DNA of 64,000 nucleotides from Salticus scenicus (taxonomy: Eukaryota > Arthropoda > Arachnida > Araneae > Salticidae). Where the stretch lies: assembly GCA_963930645.1 (NCBI GenBank), contig OZ005654.1, positions 266,591,700 to 266,655,699 on the forward strand. The letters are read 5' to 3'. Position numbers and translations under genes: made by a program. Shown here piece after piece: positions 24,363-36,000 of the stretch. The notes under the pieces are model-generated. The model was not told the origin of the DNA. It worked only from the letters and a program-made list of their open reading frames with translations, and did not search any database. Numbering within the stretch: position 1 is the stretch's first letter; each line of letters begins with the position of its first letter.

Positions 24363-24650
24363 TAAGTATTTGGATACTTTCGAATCTAGGCGTTTTGCAA
24401 ATCATCTAGAAAATTTCTTTAGGAATAATCTTGGAATTTTGTTAGAGTAAAAAAACATGCTATACCTCATGTATTTAAACAAAAGTTATGCCACGAAGAG
24501 AAAAAGGGAACCATTAAGAAATTAAAATGTTTTGGTTCAACCTGTAAAAGTAATGCTTCAAATGTGCTTTGATTGTAGTATGTGATTACAAGGATTTCTG
24601 TCACACTCTGTATAAATTTTTTTGAGGCTACCAAATCTATTCGTGGAGAT
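24363..24650 (+). repeat. Interspersed repeat, inverted partner at 29880-30170
   Basis: Blocks such as 'tatttggatactttcgaatc', 'atgctatacctcatgtattt', 'gaagagaaaaagggaacca' and 'aaaatgttttgg' recur in reverse complement at 29880-30170. The two copies flank the fold-back and the old LTR element. Confidence 0.7.
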
Positions 24651-24683
24651 ATAACTTGTTATTATTATTATTATTATTGTTAT

Positions 24684-24715
<32 letters not shown>

Positions 24716-24726
24716 TATTATCACAC

Positions 24727-25100
24727 GTAGGTTTTAGACCCAGTGCAAATGCGATTTTAGAAGGTTTGGCATACTACGTTAGACACAGCATGCTGCAATC
24801 AGAATGCAAAAAATGTTAAATATCTTACAAAATATGAGCAATTTTTGTGCATGCGTAAATTTCATTTGCATAATTTAATAAGCAAAAGTATTGAGTAACT
24901 TATATGAAACTCCCAAACAAATATCGTGTAAATTAAAAAAAATATGAGTGATAAAACGAAGAGAATTTCAGTACTATCAAAACAAAAGCTAAACTATGAG
25001 TTGTTTTACTCACATTATTAGTTTAATTCAGTCATTTCCCAATCGTAATACAGTATTCGCTGACTGCAAATAAATATTGAAAAAAAAAAACCTTTCATTT

Positions 25101-25132
<32 letters not shown>

Positions 25133-25418
25133 CTTTTTTTTGACGGAGACTGAAATTCTGTTCATTCTATCTTTCTTAAATTTTTTAATTTACACGATAT
25201 TTACTTGGGGTTTCATTATAAGTTGATGAATGGCTATTAAATTAGGCAAATGAAAATTTTTAAAAGCTAGTGCATGTGTAGTTAAAAATTATTTAGTAGA
25301 AATGCGCATATATCGCAAGATATTTAACATTTTTTCATTCTGATTGCAATATATGTGTGTAATGTAGTACGCCAAATTTCCTAAAAATGATTTTGCACTT
25401 CGTTTAACACTCTACATG
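24727..25418. repeat. Fold-back element, arms ~250 bp
   Basis: Left arm 24727-24973 and right arm about 25148-25418 are diverged reverse complements. Matching blocks include 'agtgcaaa...gatttt', 'gcaatcagaatg', 'aaaatgttaaatatctt', 'atatcgtgtaaattaaaaaa' and 'gaatttcagt'. The spacer contains A and T homopolymers. No coding content. Confidence 0.7.
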
Positions 25419-25469
25419 CTATAATTAAATAAGTGAAGTTTTTTTTTTCTGTTTACAATATATATATGT

Positions 25470-26110
25470 TGTAGCGTACTTGGGGGTTCGTGAGTTGTCC
25501 GAGAATGAAAGGCGAAACTAAGAAAAATTCAGTAATTTATTCACAAAAACTTCCAGAAAAATACAGGTATATATACCAAGTATCAGCTTCAATTCAGCCA
25601 GTACACACAGCTTAAACAACAGCTGTCAATAGCAAATTCACAGTACAAGCACTATAGAAATAACACATAAAGAAGTATCTTTCAAAGAGGCTCAAAGCAC
25701 TGCAAGCATTAGCGAAACTGACTGACTCTGATCTCAGACTGAACTGAACTGACTTGCCTTGGCGAGAAAGCGCTCCCTATATACTGCTCCGTTGAACCCA
25801 GACTTTTCGAGAAAACTCTAGAAAGTGGTCAACAAATAAACTTACAGCTTCCATATTTGGTATATCCCAAATAAGGATTTTCTCGCCAAGGTCACCAAGA
25901 AAATTGCCAAGGAGAAAAGAAGTCGCCAAATTAGGCGCCAAATCCATTACCTGCCTTATTGGAGCTTTTTAATGCGTTTTTAAGGGAAAATAAGGCTGTT
26001 TTAACGCTAAAACGACTAAAAATACACAAAATTAGCGCTTTATCAACTTACTAAGCCTCTTTGAAAGAATTTATACAAAAATAAACACAATTATCTACAA
26101 TTTTGTAACA
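25470..26110 (-). repeat. 3' LTR of old Gypsy element
   Basis: About 641 bp, matching 29213-29851 along its whole length with scattered substitutions and small indels (by eye about 5-10%). On the minus strand it starts TGTTAC and ends near ACA, next to a purine-rich tract. It contains 'gcctctttgaaag' near both ends. Confidence 0.9.
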
Positions 26111-26123
26111 CTGCCCCCATCCC
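26111..26123 (-). other. Polypurine tract of old LTR element
   Basis: On the minus strand this reads as a purine-rich GGGATGGGGGCAG directly against the TGTTAC start of the 3' LTR, the expected site for plus-strand DNA priming. Confidence 0.7.
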
Positions 26124-26466
26124 AAGGACTACACGCCCCGGGCAGTCCAACCCTTGGTCAAGAGGCGAACCAAAACAAATTTACACAATCTAAAATACAA
26201 AAAGTATGTTGCATATAACGATAAAATAGAAATCTAAATCACGTGAGAAATATTTACAAAATTCACAAATATGTACAAATATTTACATTACGCATGCGCA
26301 AATTTTACCAGTATTTACATTTTAAATTTTAATATTTCTGTTAATTGTGGTACTTGGCTAGCCTGTTATAGTGCACCACCTTCGGTTTTGATGAAGGTGT
26401 TTTAGTGATCCGCACCACTACATCATTCAACCTTTTTAAGACTGTGTACGGTCCATCCCAGTTTCA

Positions 26467-27602
26467 CTATAACTTGGGAGAGAGTCCTTTGCGTCGTACA
26501 GGATACCACAACCAGACCTTGTCTCTTTCCTGGAACTCATGTAGTGTAGCCTTTAGATCGTACCTTGTCTTCATTTTCTCCGTTGCCATGTGAATCCGCT
26601 CCCGAGCAAAGTTGTGTACGTCCTCAAACCGTGCCTGGAGATCTTGGATGTACTCCTTGGGCGATGGAAGCGCATCGGATGGACAACCAAACAGGAGATC
26701 ACATGGTAGACGAAGTTCACGTTCGAACAGCATCTGGGCAGGAGTATAGCTGGTGGTTTCATGGGCAGCACTACGATAAGCCAGAACAATGGCAACTTCA
26801 AGTCCCAATATTGTTGGTTCCTTAATACTAGAAGGGAGAGGTTATTCAGGATGGTACTGTTGAACCTCTCGACCATGCCGTCCGACTGGGAGTGTAAGGG
26901 TGTTGTCTGTGTTTAGTCTATGCCGAGTAGTTGACACAGTCCTTTGAAAACAGCAGAGGTAAAGTTCGTACCTTGGTCGGTATGAAGTTGTAGGGGCGTG
27001 CCGTATCTCGACACCCATTGCTGCACTAGGACCTCCGCAGCTGTTCATGCCTCTTGATCGGGAATAGGATATGCCTCAGGCCACTTGGCGAAATAATCCA
27101 TCACGACGAGGATGTATTTATTTCCAATGGAGGTCCGTGGCAAAGGACCCGTGATGTCGAGTGCAATCCGTTCAAATGGTGCTCTCACGTTACATCGTTG
27201 CAGTCTTCCTCGACTTCGTTTCTGCGGGCCTTTACGTGTCGCAAAAGCATCACAATATTTACACCATTTCTCCACATCCTTTTTTGCCTTGCACCAGTAG
27301 AAGCGTTCCCGAACTTTCTGCAGAGTCTTCATTACCCCAAAATGACCTTCGGTAGAGCTACTATGTAGTTGTTCTAAAACATCTGGAATTTTTTATCTTG
27401 GTAATACAATCTGCCATCTGAAGCTTTTATCATCATCAGATTCCCACTTTCTGTATAATACACCGTTTCTGATATGAAGAGAGTCCCAAAGTGCCGAATA
27501 ACTTTTCGTAATGGGACTAAATCTGGAAATGTCCTGCCTGGTAGGTTTGTTGCTGGTCGTCTCCTTCAGCTGTAATATTGGCTTTATGTCAGGATCTTCC
27601 AA
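26467..27602 (-). pseudogene. Integrase region of old Gypsy element, frameshifted
   Basis: Read on the minus strand in several frames. About 27602-27393 is the pre-integrase segment (DPDIKPIL, YSALWDSLH, GVLYRKWES). Then comes the zinc-binding domain (WCKYCDA), and the core at 27332-27045 with 'ALDITGPLPRT' giving the first catalytic Asp. Further on 'HTDQGTNFTS' gives the second Asp and 'DGMVERFN' the catalytic Glu (around 26860-26975). The 26808-26467 part is the C-terminal region ('YTPAQMLFERELRLP', 'KVWLWYPVRRKG'). Several frameshifts and at least one in-frame stop break it, so it is a relic. Confidence 0.85.
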
Positions 27603-27716
27603 CTTGGCTTGTCTAAGTTCTTCGTCACTCCATGGATCGGGATCTTGTTCTGATGGTGTTGAGACAGTAACTTGGCAGGCAACTGGCTGTATTCTTTGGA
27701 GTCTATCATCGGCTTT

Positions 27717-28206
27717 TCAGCTGTATTTATGATCTTCAGATGGAGGCTTCCGCAAGAAGGCATCTGGATTTTCCCGAAGTTCTCCTTCTGGGTGGCATAC
27801 TTCAGAGGCATTCTTCGTTGCTTTTCTAGGCGTTCTAACTGTGCAGCTTCGTTTGATATGGCCGTGTTTTCCACAGCCCCAGCATTTAGTATTTAGTTGT
27901 TGGAGTCTTCTCTTCTTTCTTACTCTCAAGAATGCGCAGTCTTCTATTAATATCTGCAATCATTTTCTGAATATCTTTAAGATCATCTTGAGAGTCGTTC
28001 ACTTTGTCTGCTGTGCTGTTCTCGCGATGTTTACGGGAGGCTTGTTGGGCTGCCTCGATCTTTAGGACATACACTAATGCTGACTCCACATCCTTCAAGC
28101 CGGAGAGTCTGAGGGCTTTTTGAATTTCTGGATCACCGACAGCATCAATGAAATATTCTTGGGCCAGATCGTTGCGTGTTTCAGGGTGACAGTCTGAGAA
28201 AGCCAA
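27717..28206 (-). pseudogene. Gag C-terminal part with zinc knuckle, frameshifted
   Basis: 28206-27886 on the minus strand encodes 'LAQEYFIDAVGDPEIQKALR' and 'ALVYVLKIEAAQQASR', a capsid-type segment I associate with arthropod Gypsy gag. An overlapping frame (27959-27717) carries CWGCGKHGHIKRSC, a C-x2-C-x4-H-x4-C knuckle that binds RNA. The two frames overlap and need a frameshift to be joined, and the upstream part (about 28207-28617) is broken by stops. Confidence 0.75.
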
Positions 28207-28617
28207 ATGTGAAAGCCTCTGGATGTTTTATGCCAGTTCGTGTAAGCTTTCCCCTGGTCTCTGATGACGGGACCTTAGCTGGAGTTTACTATATTCTTTG
28301 GACCATTTCGCTCCAAAACGTAGCTCTAGTGCTCTGGTTAAAGCTTCGAAGTCATATCGCTGTTCCTTCGAAAGGGTTTCCAGAATATCTGCGGAGTCTC
28401 ATCGCCCCTACCAGATGAGCCGTCTTTGCAACAGAGTCCCAGCCGTTAGCTTCAGCTAAGATGGAAAACTGCGTCTATTTACATGCCAGGAGGAACTGCC
28501 GTCGTAGGTGAATAGCTTAATAAATTCCTGATTCCTCATTCTTCTCTCTTTCTTTTCAGTTTCCTGGGGCAGGGATTCTAACTTTTCTTCCACTTTTCTC
28601 TCCAGGTCTTCTTCTAT

Positions 28618-29181
28618 TCAGTTCAATTTTCCTTCTATCTCTGAAAATCTTCCTTTAAGTTCCTGATCAAAATTTTCTTTAACTTTCTCCTCGAAACTCC
28701 GTTCTATCCTCGTAACACTCTCTTGAACCTTCATAACATTTTCTTCTATCTTCATAACTTTCTTTTCAAAATTCTCTTCTATTTTCAAAACTTTCTCGTC
28801 AATATTTTCTTCAATCTTTATAACTTTTTCTTCTATTCCATCTATTCTGTTTTCCACATCTGATAACTTACACTCTATCACTTCTTTCACGTTTACTAAG
28901 TCGTCTCTCACTGATGATAGTTCTTTCTTCATCTCTTCTTGATTAGATTTAATTTCTTCACCCAAACTGTTTTTCATTTCCTTCATTTCTTCAGTCAAGC
29001 CGTCTTTCAATTCTATTTGTCCGTATTTCATACTTTTTTTCATTTCTCTCTGTCCTGTTTCTATTTTCTCTATCAATCGGGTTCCCATCTTTTCCTGTCC
29101 GGCTTTAATTTCATTCATCTGGGTAGCTAAGCTTTCTAGAAGTTTCTTCATTTCCTGCTCCATAGCTCTAGTTATCACCAT
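28618..29181 (-). CDS. Gag N-terminal coiled-coil ORF of old Gypsy element
   Basis: An open frame of 187 codons starting 10 bases past the primer-binding site. It is Glu/Lys-rich with hydrophobic residues at heptad spacing. Residues about 115-165 repeat a unit of the type 'EEKVIKIEENI/DEKVLKIEENF', so a long coiled coil is expected, presumably for Gag multimerisation. Downstream the frame stops (28618-28620) before the capsid-like part, so the original gag is truncated. A free start at 29181 is supported by its position right after the primer site. Confidence 0.6.
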   Translation of the reverse strand: MVITRAMEQEMKKLLESLATQMNEIKAGQEKMGTRLIEKIETGQREMKKSMKYGQIELKDGLTEEMKEMKNSLGEEIKSNQEEMKKELSSVRDDLVNVKEVIECKLSDVENRIDGIEEKVIKIEENIDEKVLKIEENFEKKVMKIEENVMKVQESVTRIERSFEEKVKENFDQELKGRFSEIEGKLN

Positions 29182-29190
29182 TCACAGACA

Positions 29191-29208
29191 ATCCCACTTC
29201 TGACACCA
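29191..29208 (-). other. Primer-binding site, tRNA-Leu type
   Basis: The minus strand reads TGGTGTCAGAAGTGGGAT. This is complementary to the 3' end (…CCCACTTCTGACA plus CCA) that I recall for animal tRNA-Leu. It lies 4 bases inside the 5' LTR. The tRNA identity is from memory of the acceptor/T-arm sequence. Confidence 0.7.
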
Positions 29209-29212
29209 GAAA

Positions 29213-29851
29213 TGTTGCGTACTTGGGGGTTCGTGAGTTGTCCGAGAATGAAAGGCGAAACTTACAAAAATTCAGTAATTTGTTCACAGAAAGTTCCAGA
29301 AAAATACAGGTATATAAACCAAGTGTCAGCTTCAATTCAGCCAGTAAACACAGTTTAACAACAGCTGTCAATAGCAAATTCACAGTACAAACTGTATAGC
29401 AATAACACATAAAGCAAGTCTCTTTACAAGAGGCTCAAAGCACTGCAAGCATTAGCGAAACTGACTGACTCTAATCTAAGACAGAACTGAACTGACTTGC
29501 CTTGGCGAGAAAGCGCTCCTTATATACTGTTCCATTGAAGCCAGACTTTTTGAGAAAACTCTAGAATGTGGTCAACCAATTAACTTACAGCTTCCACGTT
29601 TGATATATCCCTGAGAAAGATTTTCTCTCCAAGGTCGCCAACAAAATCGGCAAGGAGGGAAAAGTCGCCAAATTTGGCGCTAAATCCATTACCTGTCTTA
29701 TTGGAGCTTTTTAATGCGTTTTTAAGGAAAAGTAAGGTTTTTTTAACGCTAAAACGACTAGAAATGCACAAAATTAGCACTTTATCAACTTACTAAGCCT
29801 CTTTGAAAGAATTTATACAAAACTAACTACAATTATCTACAATTTTGTAAC
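29213..29851 (-). repeat. 5' LTR of old Gypsy element
   Basis: About 639 bp partner of 25470-26110. Its outer edge has lost the expected TG (reads AG before TTAC on the minus strand) next to a (TA)n tract at 29852-29871. Confidence 0.9.
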
Positions 29852-29879
29852 TATATATATATATATATATATCCATATG

Positions 29880-30170
29880 TATATATGGCAGCTTCATAAA
29901 AAATTATACAGATAATGAAAAAAATCGTATGTTACATTCAAAACGCATTTAAAACGTTACTTTTTAGCGGGTGATCCAAAACATTTTCATCCTTGTTTTA
30001 TTTTTTACTGGTTCCCTTTTTCTCTTCAAGAAACCTTTGCTGAAATATATGAGGTATAGCATATTCTTTACAATACCAAAGTTTCAAGATGATTGTTTCA
30101 GAACATTCCTAGACATTTGACAAAACGTCTAAACTCGAATGTGTCCAAATATTTATTGGTCGATAGTATA
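29880..30170 (-). repeat. Interspersed repeat, inverted partner of 24363-24650
   Basis: Reverse-complement copy of the 24.4 kb repeat, with a better preserved 'ccctttttctcttcaag' and 'gaggtatagcatattcttta' region. Confidence 0.7.
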
Positions 30171-32330
30171 TATTTAGCTCAATATTTCTAGTGAGACTTA
30201 CGTAATATATGTGTAGAGCAAAAATTTTATGCATCCAATTGCCGTGTTAAAAATTTTAACTGAAACTACTGGTAATCATTTATCTTAATTCTTACGTAAA
30301 ATTACTGAGAAAAATAAGCAGAAATGTTAAAAATTCTATTTTATAAAATCATTTTAATAAATGATATTAATGTAATTAATTATTGACAAGAACATAATTG
30401 TGACTTAAAATGTTTTAGAATGTTTTTTTTTTTTTTTTTTTTTTTTTTTTTCTAAAGTAGAAACCTTCATATTTAATTTTTATTGAGAAATTAAAAGATT
30501 AAAAAAAAAGAAAAAAGAAGGAAAAAAGATTGAGAATCTGGATTATTTACTTTTAACTAAGAATTATTGTAAATTTATGGAGATTTCAAATAAACATTTC
30601 AGTAAATTTACAGAAAAAATTTGCAGGTCACTGTATTCCATATTAATATTTTCTTATTAAGAATAAGAATATTATAATAAATTGTGAAAAAAAAAATTTA
30701 AACATATGAAAGTTTCTCATTTGTATACTGGATATAATATTAGAAAATACATGAATGTGACATCCGTATGGATGTATAGTATTGAAGAATGTTCAATTTG
30801 TTTTACTCTAACATACATAATTTTTTTTTTAATATTGACTTTTCTTATTAATTATTTTATTTTCAATAAACTTTATAATTCTTACTTAGCATAACTAAGG
30901 ATAAAAAAAAAAAAAGAAAAAGAAAAAGAAAAGAAACAAAAATAAATAAATAAAAATAAAAATAAATAAAAAAATAAAAATCATAATAATTTAGAAATCA
31001 AGTTATTTCAAGTGTATAATTTTTCTTTTAAATATTTGTAAATCTAAGAATAATACGTTCTTTCTCTGAGAGTTTCTTGCATTATGAGTTATATATTTGT
31101 CATGAAATTACTACAAAGATGGATGAGTTTTTTAACGCTAGATTTGGACGTTTGTTTCTCATATTTATCTTAAAGTAAATTAATGACCTATGTCAATTAC
31201 CATCTAATTTTTTTCGGTAAATAAGAAAATTTACTTACTACGATTTTCCGTAACGATGAGTAACTGAAAAAAAAAATAAATAAATAAAATAAAATAATCA
31301 AAAAAGATCATTTCGCATTTAAATAGAATGTATTATAAATATGCTTTTTGTAACATGTGTGTTAAATGATATTTTTACTGAGAAATGTGCTACAAGTCAA
31401 AAAACGTTAAAAATATGCAGACTATAAATTCATATTTTATTATGTATGTGCGTTACTAATGAATGATAAAATATATTTTGAAAAATCTCACACGAAATTC
31501 TAACCAAAAGCATATTTTATGTTAAATGATACATTGTTGCTGTATAATTTTTACATGTTTATTCTAAGATATAAATTAAAATTGTGTGACAGAATATTTT
31601 GTGTACAAAGGGTACTAGCCTAAAATTCATATAACGTTCTCATACAATATACCTGGTGATTAAGTTTATTATATTTCAGAATCTTAAAAAAAAGAAAAAA
31701 AAAAAGTTGGCTTATATTAAATCTGCTCAGTGTACATTCATATAGACGTCTTTTCAAAAATACATCATATAGAGAATATTATATTCATGATACGTACAAT
31801 GGATTTTGATGGCTTAATCCAGTCGGAGACATTGCCGTACTCATAAAACTATACTTCAAAACGCACATTTACGTTATTTTAATATTTTGGGTATTTTTAT
31901 TAATGACAGTTTCGTTACTTAGTTTTAACGCAAATCCATGATATTTACTATACATCAATCTCCATAATGCATGTTTAAGAGTGGGATGCACCCCGCCAAT
32001 AGTGAATAATAGTGTTAAAAAATAATTAAATAAAAAAAAAACCTCTTAGTATATGATTTGGTGGTCAAAAAATATAAAATGGTAGACAAATATACAGAAA
32101 ACCAAACACATTACACTTATTTTTATTGTATATGTATCAAGTCTTTATGTAAAAAATAAATAAATAAATAAATAAATCATTTTAATCTGTAAACACAAGC
32201 CTTATAATTATTTCTGCTTTAATTAACATTTTTTTACAATTCTCATTGAAATTCCCCAAAACATATTAGCGAAATACAGACAACAAAAACTGTCACGATA
32301 TACATTATGAAAGCAAACAAGTAATACATA
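30171..32330. other. AT-rich stretch with a diverged direct repeat
   Basis: Segment 30270-30660 appears to be a diverged direct copy of 34430-34830 ('atttatcttaattcttacgt' against 'atttatcttaagtcttacgt', then similar blocks around a poly-A/T run). The rest is AT-rich with A-rich simple repeats at 30900-30980 and nothing I can name. Confidence 0.45.
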
Positions 32331-32332
32331 TA

Positions 32333-32907
32333 CACCCCGCAACAAAAAGATAGGTACAAAGGGTTTTTTCTTTGATTTTTCATAAAATAATATTATTTAA
32401 ATTGTGCTTATCATTTATTATTATCATAAAATAACACTATTCTCGGACTAATTTTTGTTTTGAGACTAATTTAGAAAAGAATTAAGACTAACATTTTTCT
32501 AATTTGAGACTACACTCCGCGACAAAAAGATAGGTACAAAGTTTTTTTTTCAATTTTTCATAAAATAACATTATCTAAATTGTGCTGATCATTTATTATC
32601 AGAAAACAATATTATATCAAAAACATGTTAAATATTTGAATCATATTCAAAATACTCATATTCAAAATAATCATATAAAAAAAAAAAAAAAAAAAAAACT
32701 TTGTTCCTATCTTTTTGTCGCGGTGTGTAGTCTTAATTTAGAAAAAAATTAGTCTTATTTTTTTTCTAAGTTAGTGTTGAAACAAAAATTAGTCCAGAAA
32801 TAGTGTTATTTTATGATAATAATAAATGATAAGCACAATTTAGATAATGTTATTTTATGAAAAATCAAAGAAAAAACCCTTTGTACCTATCTTTTTGTCG
32901 CGGGGTG
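32333..32907. mobile_element. Palindromic TA-flanked MITE (outer copy)
   Basis: The ends read CACCCCGCAACAAAAAGATA and, inverted, TATCTTTTTGTCGCGGGGTG, flanked by TA (32331-32332 and 32908-32909). The two arms (32333-32510 and 32730-32907, 178 bp each) pair along essentially their whole length. A second element of the same family occupies the centre. TA flanks suggest a Tc1/mariner-type origin. No protein is encoded. Confidence 0.85.
32513..32727. mobile_element. Same-family MITE inserted at centre of outer copy
   Basis: A 215 bp element with ends CACTCCGCGACAAAAAGATA and, inverted, TATCTTTTTGTCGCGGTGTG, flanked by TA (32511-32512 and 32728-32729). Removing it and one TA restores 'gagac-TA-gtctt', the exact dyad of the outer palindrome. 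Confidence 0.85.
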
Positions 32908-32909
32908 TA

Positions 32910-33012
32910 GGTACCAATAAACGTATTTTTGACACGTTTCGTATAACCGGCAAAACTTGTAGTGTTGAAAAACAATAAAAAAAAAAAAAAAAACAGTCAA
33001 AGTCAAACATTC

Positions 33013-33044
<32 letters not shown>

Positions 33045-36000
33045 AATTGTTCAGTAATTTATTCAAAGTTGTTCCGATTCTGGAATTTCAATTCTGAATA
33101 AAAATATAAAAAATCTACTTTACATGTCATCGCTTGCTTAGAAAGATGTCATCTATCTATAACATTAATGGTTGTGCCTTGAAACTCTAAATTTAAAGCT
33201 AATTGCAGATACTGGATAAAATTCTGGTGCACTAAATATTTAATTTAGCAGAACGATACTTATGTATATTATATCTTGTTGTCCTAACCATTTAATTTAA
33301 TAGCAATTTATTACATCTGGTACAAGACCCATGATTGCTTGAAAAAATCTTTAAATACGTGGATTTCAATTATTGAATGATTTTCTCCGATATGTTTTAA
33401 ATATTAAATTTAAAATAAGTTTGTAAAAATATTTTGCGTGATAAATTCGTCGTCTATAAGAATGATTTGGGCAATACTTCTTAGTGGTAGTGCGATAATT
33501 GTCACCATATTATCATGAATAGTGGAGTAATATTTCCCTCTGTTCCTATGCGAAAAAAACATTTAATTTCAAATAACTTTTAATGATTCAAAGTAGAATG
33601 ATGACATTCAGTGTTATTCATGATAGTGTCATAAATTTTCAAAAGAAAAGCTAGTCCAATATATCTATGATGAAAATTATGCTAATTATACAGGCTTAGG
33701 TGAAATTCTCTGGTTTGTCAGGTATGTTTGTAAGTTTCGATTAACTTACAAAGTTTTCAAAGTTGAATATTGAAATTTAGTATGGTTCTGAAAATCGTTA
33801 TAAATAAAATTCTGTTAAAGTATTCGGACTTCATTTCAACGGGAATAATCTCTATAGTACATGTTTATATTAAAATCTATCCTAATATGCTAAGTTATAA
33901 AAAATTTAAATTAAAATTATTTTTAGAAGAATTTAAAGTACGATATATATATATATATATATATATTAATTAAAATACTAATTGAAATCTCATAAAATAT
34001 GTTTTTATTTGAATTCTGATAACTATTTTCTATAATTCTAATATCGTTAATGATATCCATGATATTAAAAAAATTAAAATCTTGAAAGATTTGAAACCGA
34101 TTCTTTTTAGTATCCTGAGTGATATTTAAAAACAGGCCAGACTTTTGTAAGAAGAAAAAATATTCATGAGGAATCTTAATTCGAAATTTCATCATAAATT
34201 GCTATGTTAAGTAAATTTTAAATAATGAATGACTTACAAATATTTGAAAAAATTAAATCATAATACATACGTTTTCAGGCCACAATCATAAATGAATTTT
34301 GGAACTTATCTGACTTCTTCACGATCGTTCGCTTTTTAAATAACAACTTCAAACAGTGTACAAGTGAACTAACTAAAAAAATGCAAAGTATCTACACATT
34401 GTTATAAATGTCAACAGAAAACCCAGCGAAATCATTTATCTTAAGTCTTACGTAAAATCACATCTAAAATTAAATAGAGCTGTTGAAAAATCTATTTAAA
34501 ATATGCATTTTAGGAGCTAGTATTATTTTAGTTAATTAATGACAGGACTATATTAGTGAATTAAAATACTTTTAAGAAATGAAAAAAAAAAAAAAAAAAA
34601 AAAAAGAAAAAATATTTTTTTTTTGAGAATTAAAACGACTAATAAAATAACAATACGGAATAAAATTTGTGAATCTCAATTCTTCATTTTAAACTTAGAA
34701 TGTTTGTAAATTTAGAAGGAGACTTAAGATAAATATTTTAGTAGCTTTACAGACAATTTTCACAGTGCAAACGAAACATGTTTACTTCCAAACGTGCAAA
34801 TATAACGAAAAATCATTTTCAAAAATTTGACCCAAATACAATACTTTCTCTACCTTATGGGTAAGAGAAAGTAGAATTGATAGAATCATCACCTTTTTTA
34901 AATTCTATTTTGTACTATTTGCAAATGCGTTCACATGTCTTACATTATAATTTAATATTGTTTGCTATTGAAAATTTTTCATAAACAATAAATTATTCTA
35001 TAAATGAAAAAAAAAAAAAAAAAAAAAAAAACATGCGTAAATATATAAATGCTATCTTCCATTAAGATTCTTATCGACATCCGTCAACAGTAAAAATAAG
35101 ATATAACTAATATTAATGGATAAATATAAATTGTAAATATTAAAATCATTATCATTTATACATAAAATAAAATGAATTTGTATTAAATTTAAGTTACTAT
35201 AGAAATCCTAAATTAGCAATAAGCTTGAATTAGATAGTGCCAGTGTAATGTATAACTCATAAGAAAATTAAAATTGATGTACCGGCATTCAGAGATAAAT
35301 GCCTTTCAAACTCTTTCTGCCGATGTTGTTGTAGAATACAAACGAGTAATTCTGTATTTTAGAGTGGTTGTATATTATTTGACGTTTAACTTGTAGCAGA
35401 TTAATGGCTCATACGATTTCACGCGAATCGATTTAGCTTTCTGACTTTAGTAGTATATTGTTGAATACGTGGAAACAAATGATCCTGACATCGTTTTTTT
35501 TAGTAGCATAAATAAGAGTGAAATAACATAAGTCATTCAACACTTGAAAAAATAAGTGTCTTTGCTTTTGTAACTACAAATGTAATTTTTGTAAACGAAC
35601 GATTATATTGTTTGTTACATAGAGAATATTCAACTATTCCGTCTTAAAATTTAAATATTTTTTTCAAAAAAAACAAACAGGGCTTCGATTTTATTATATT
35701 ATTATTATTATTTATTTATTTGTACTTTATTCCGAAAAAAAAGAAAAAGAAAGAAAGGAAGAAAGAAATTAACTGTGTAAAATTTAGAAGTTAAGAAATA
35801 ACTATTGACGGAAAAATAAAAAAACTGTTTAGATGCAAATAAAAATTCAATGTTTTATAACTCAAAATATATAAATTAACAACTTGATATATTTTAGTAA
35901 ACAATAATACATTTTTATATGATAATGTTTCTCAATTAAAATATTTATTATCTAAGATAAAGTAAAATATTTCTTGAATTCGTTTAGACGACATACTTAT

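Larger units (their letters stand above)
25470..29851 (-). mobile_element. Old Gypsy-type LTR retrotransposon, internally deleted
   Basis: A ~4.4 kb minus-strand element with two diverged LTRs, a tRNA-Leu-type primer-binding site, a broken gag, a zinc knuckle and a frameshifted integrase. Protease, reverse transcriptase and RNase H are missing altogether: the zinc knuckle (about 27830-27890) is followed within about 200 bp by the segment that normally precedes integrase. It is inserted in a TA-rich microsatellite, so the target duplication cannot be read. It could move only if proteins were supplied by another copy, and its coding regions are decayed. Confidence 0.88.

Noticed and set aside
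26405..27896. Several plus-strand open frames in the old LTR element
   Set aside because: They are shadows of the minus-strand integrase and gag relics.
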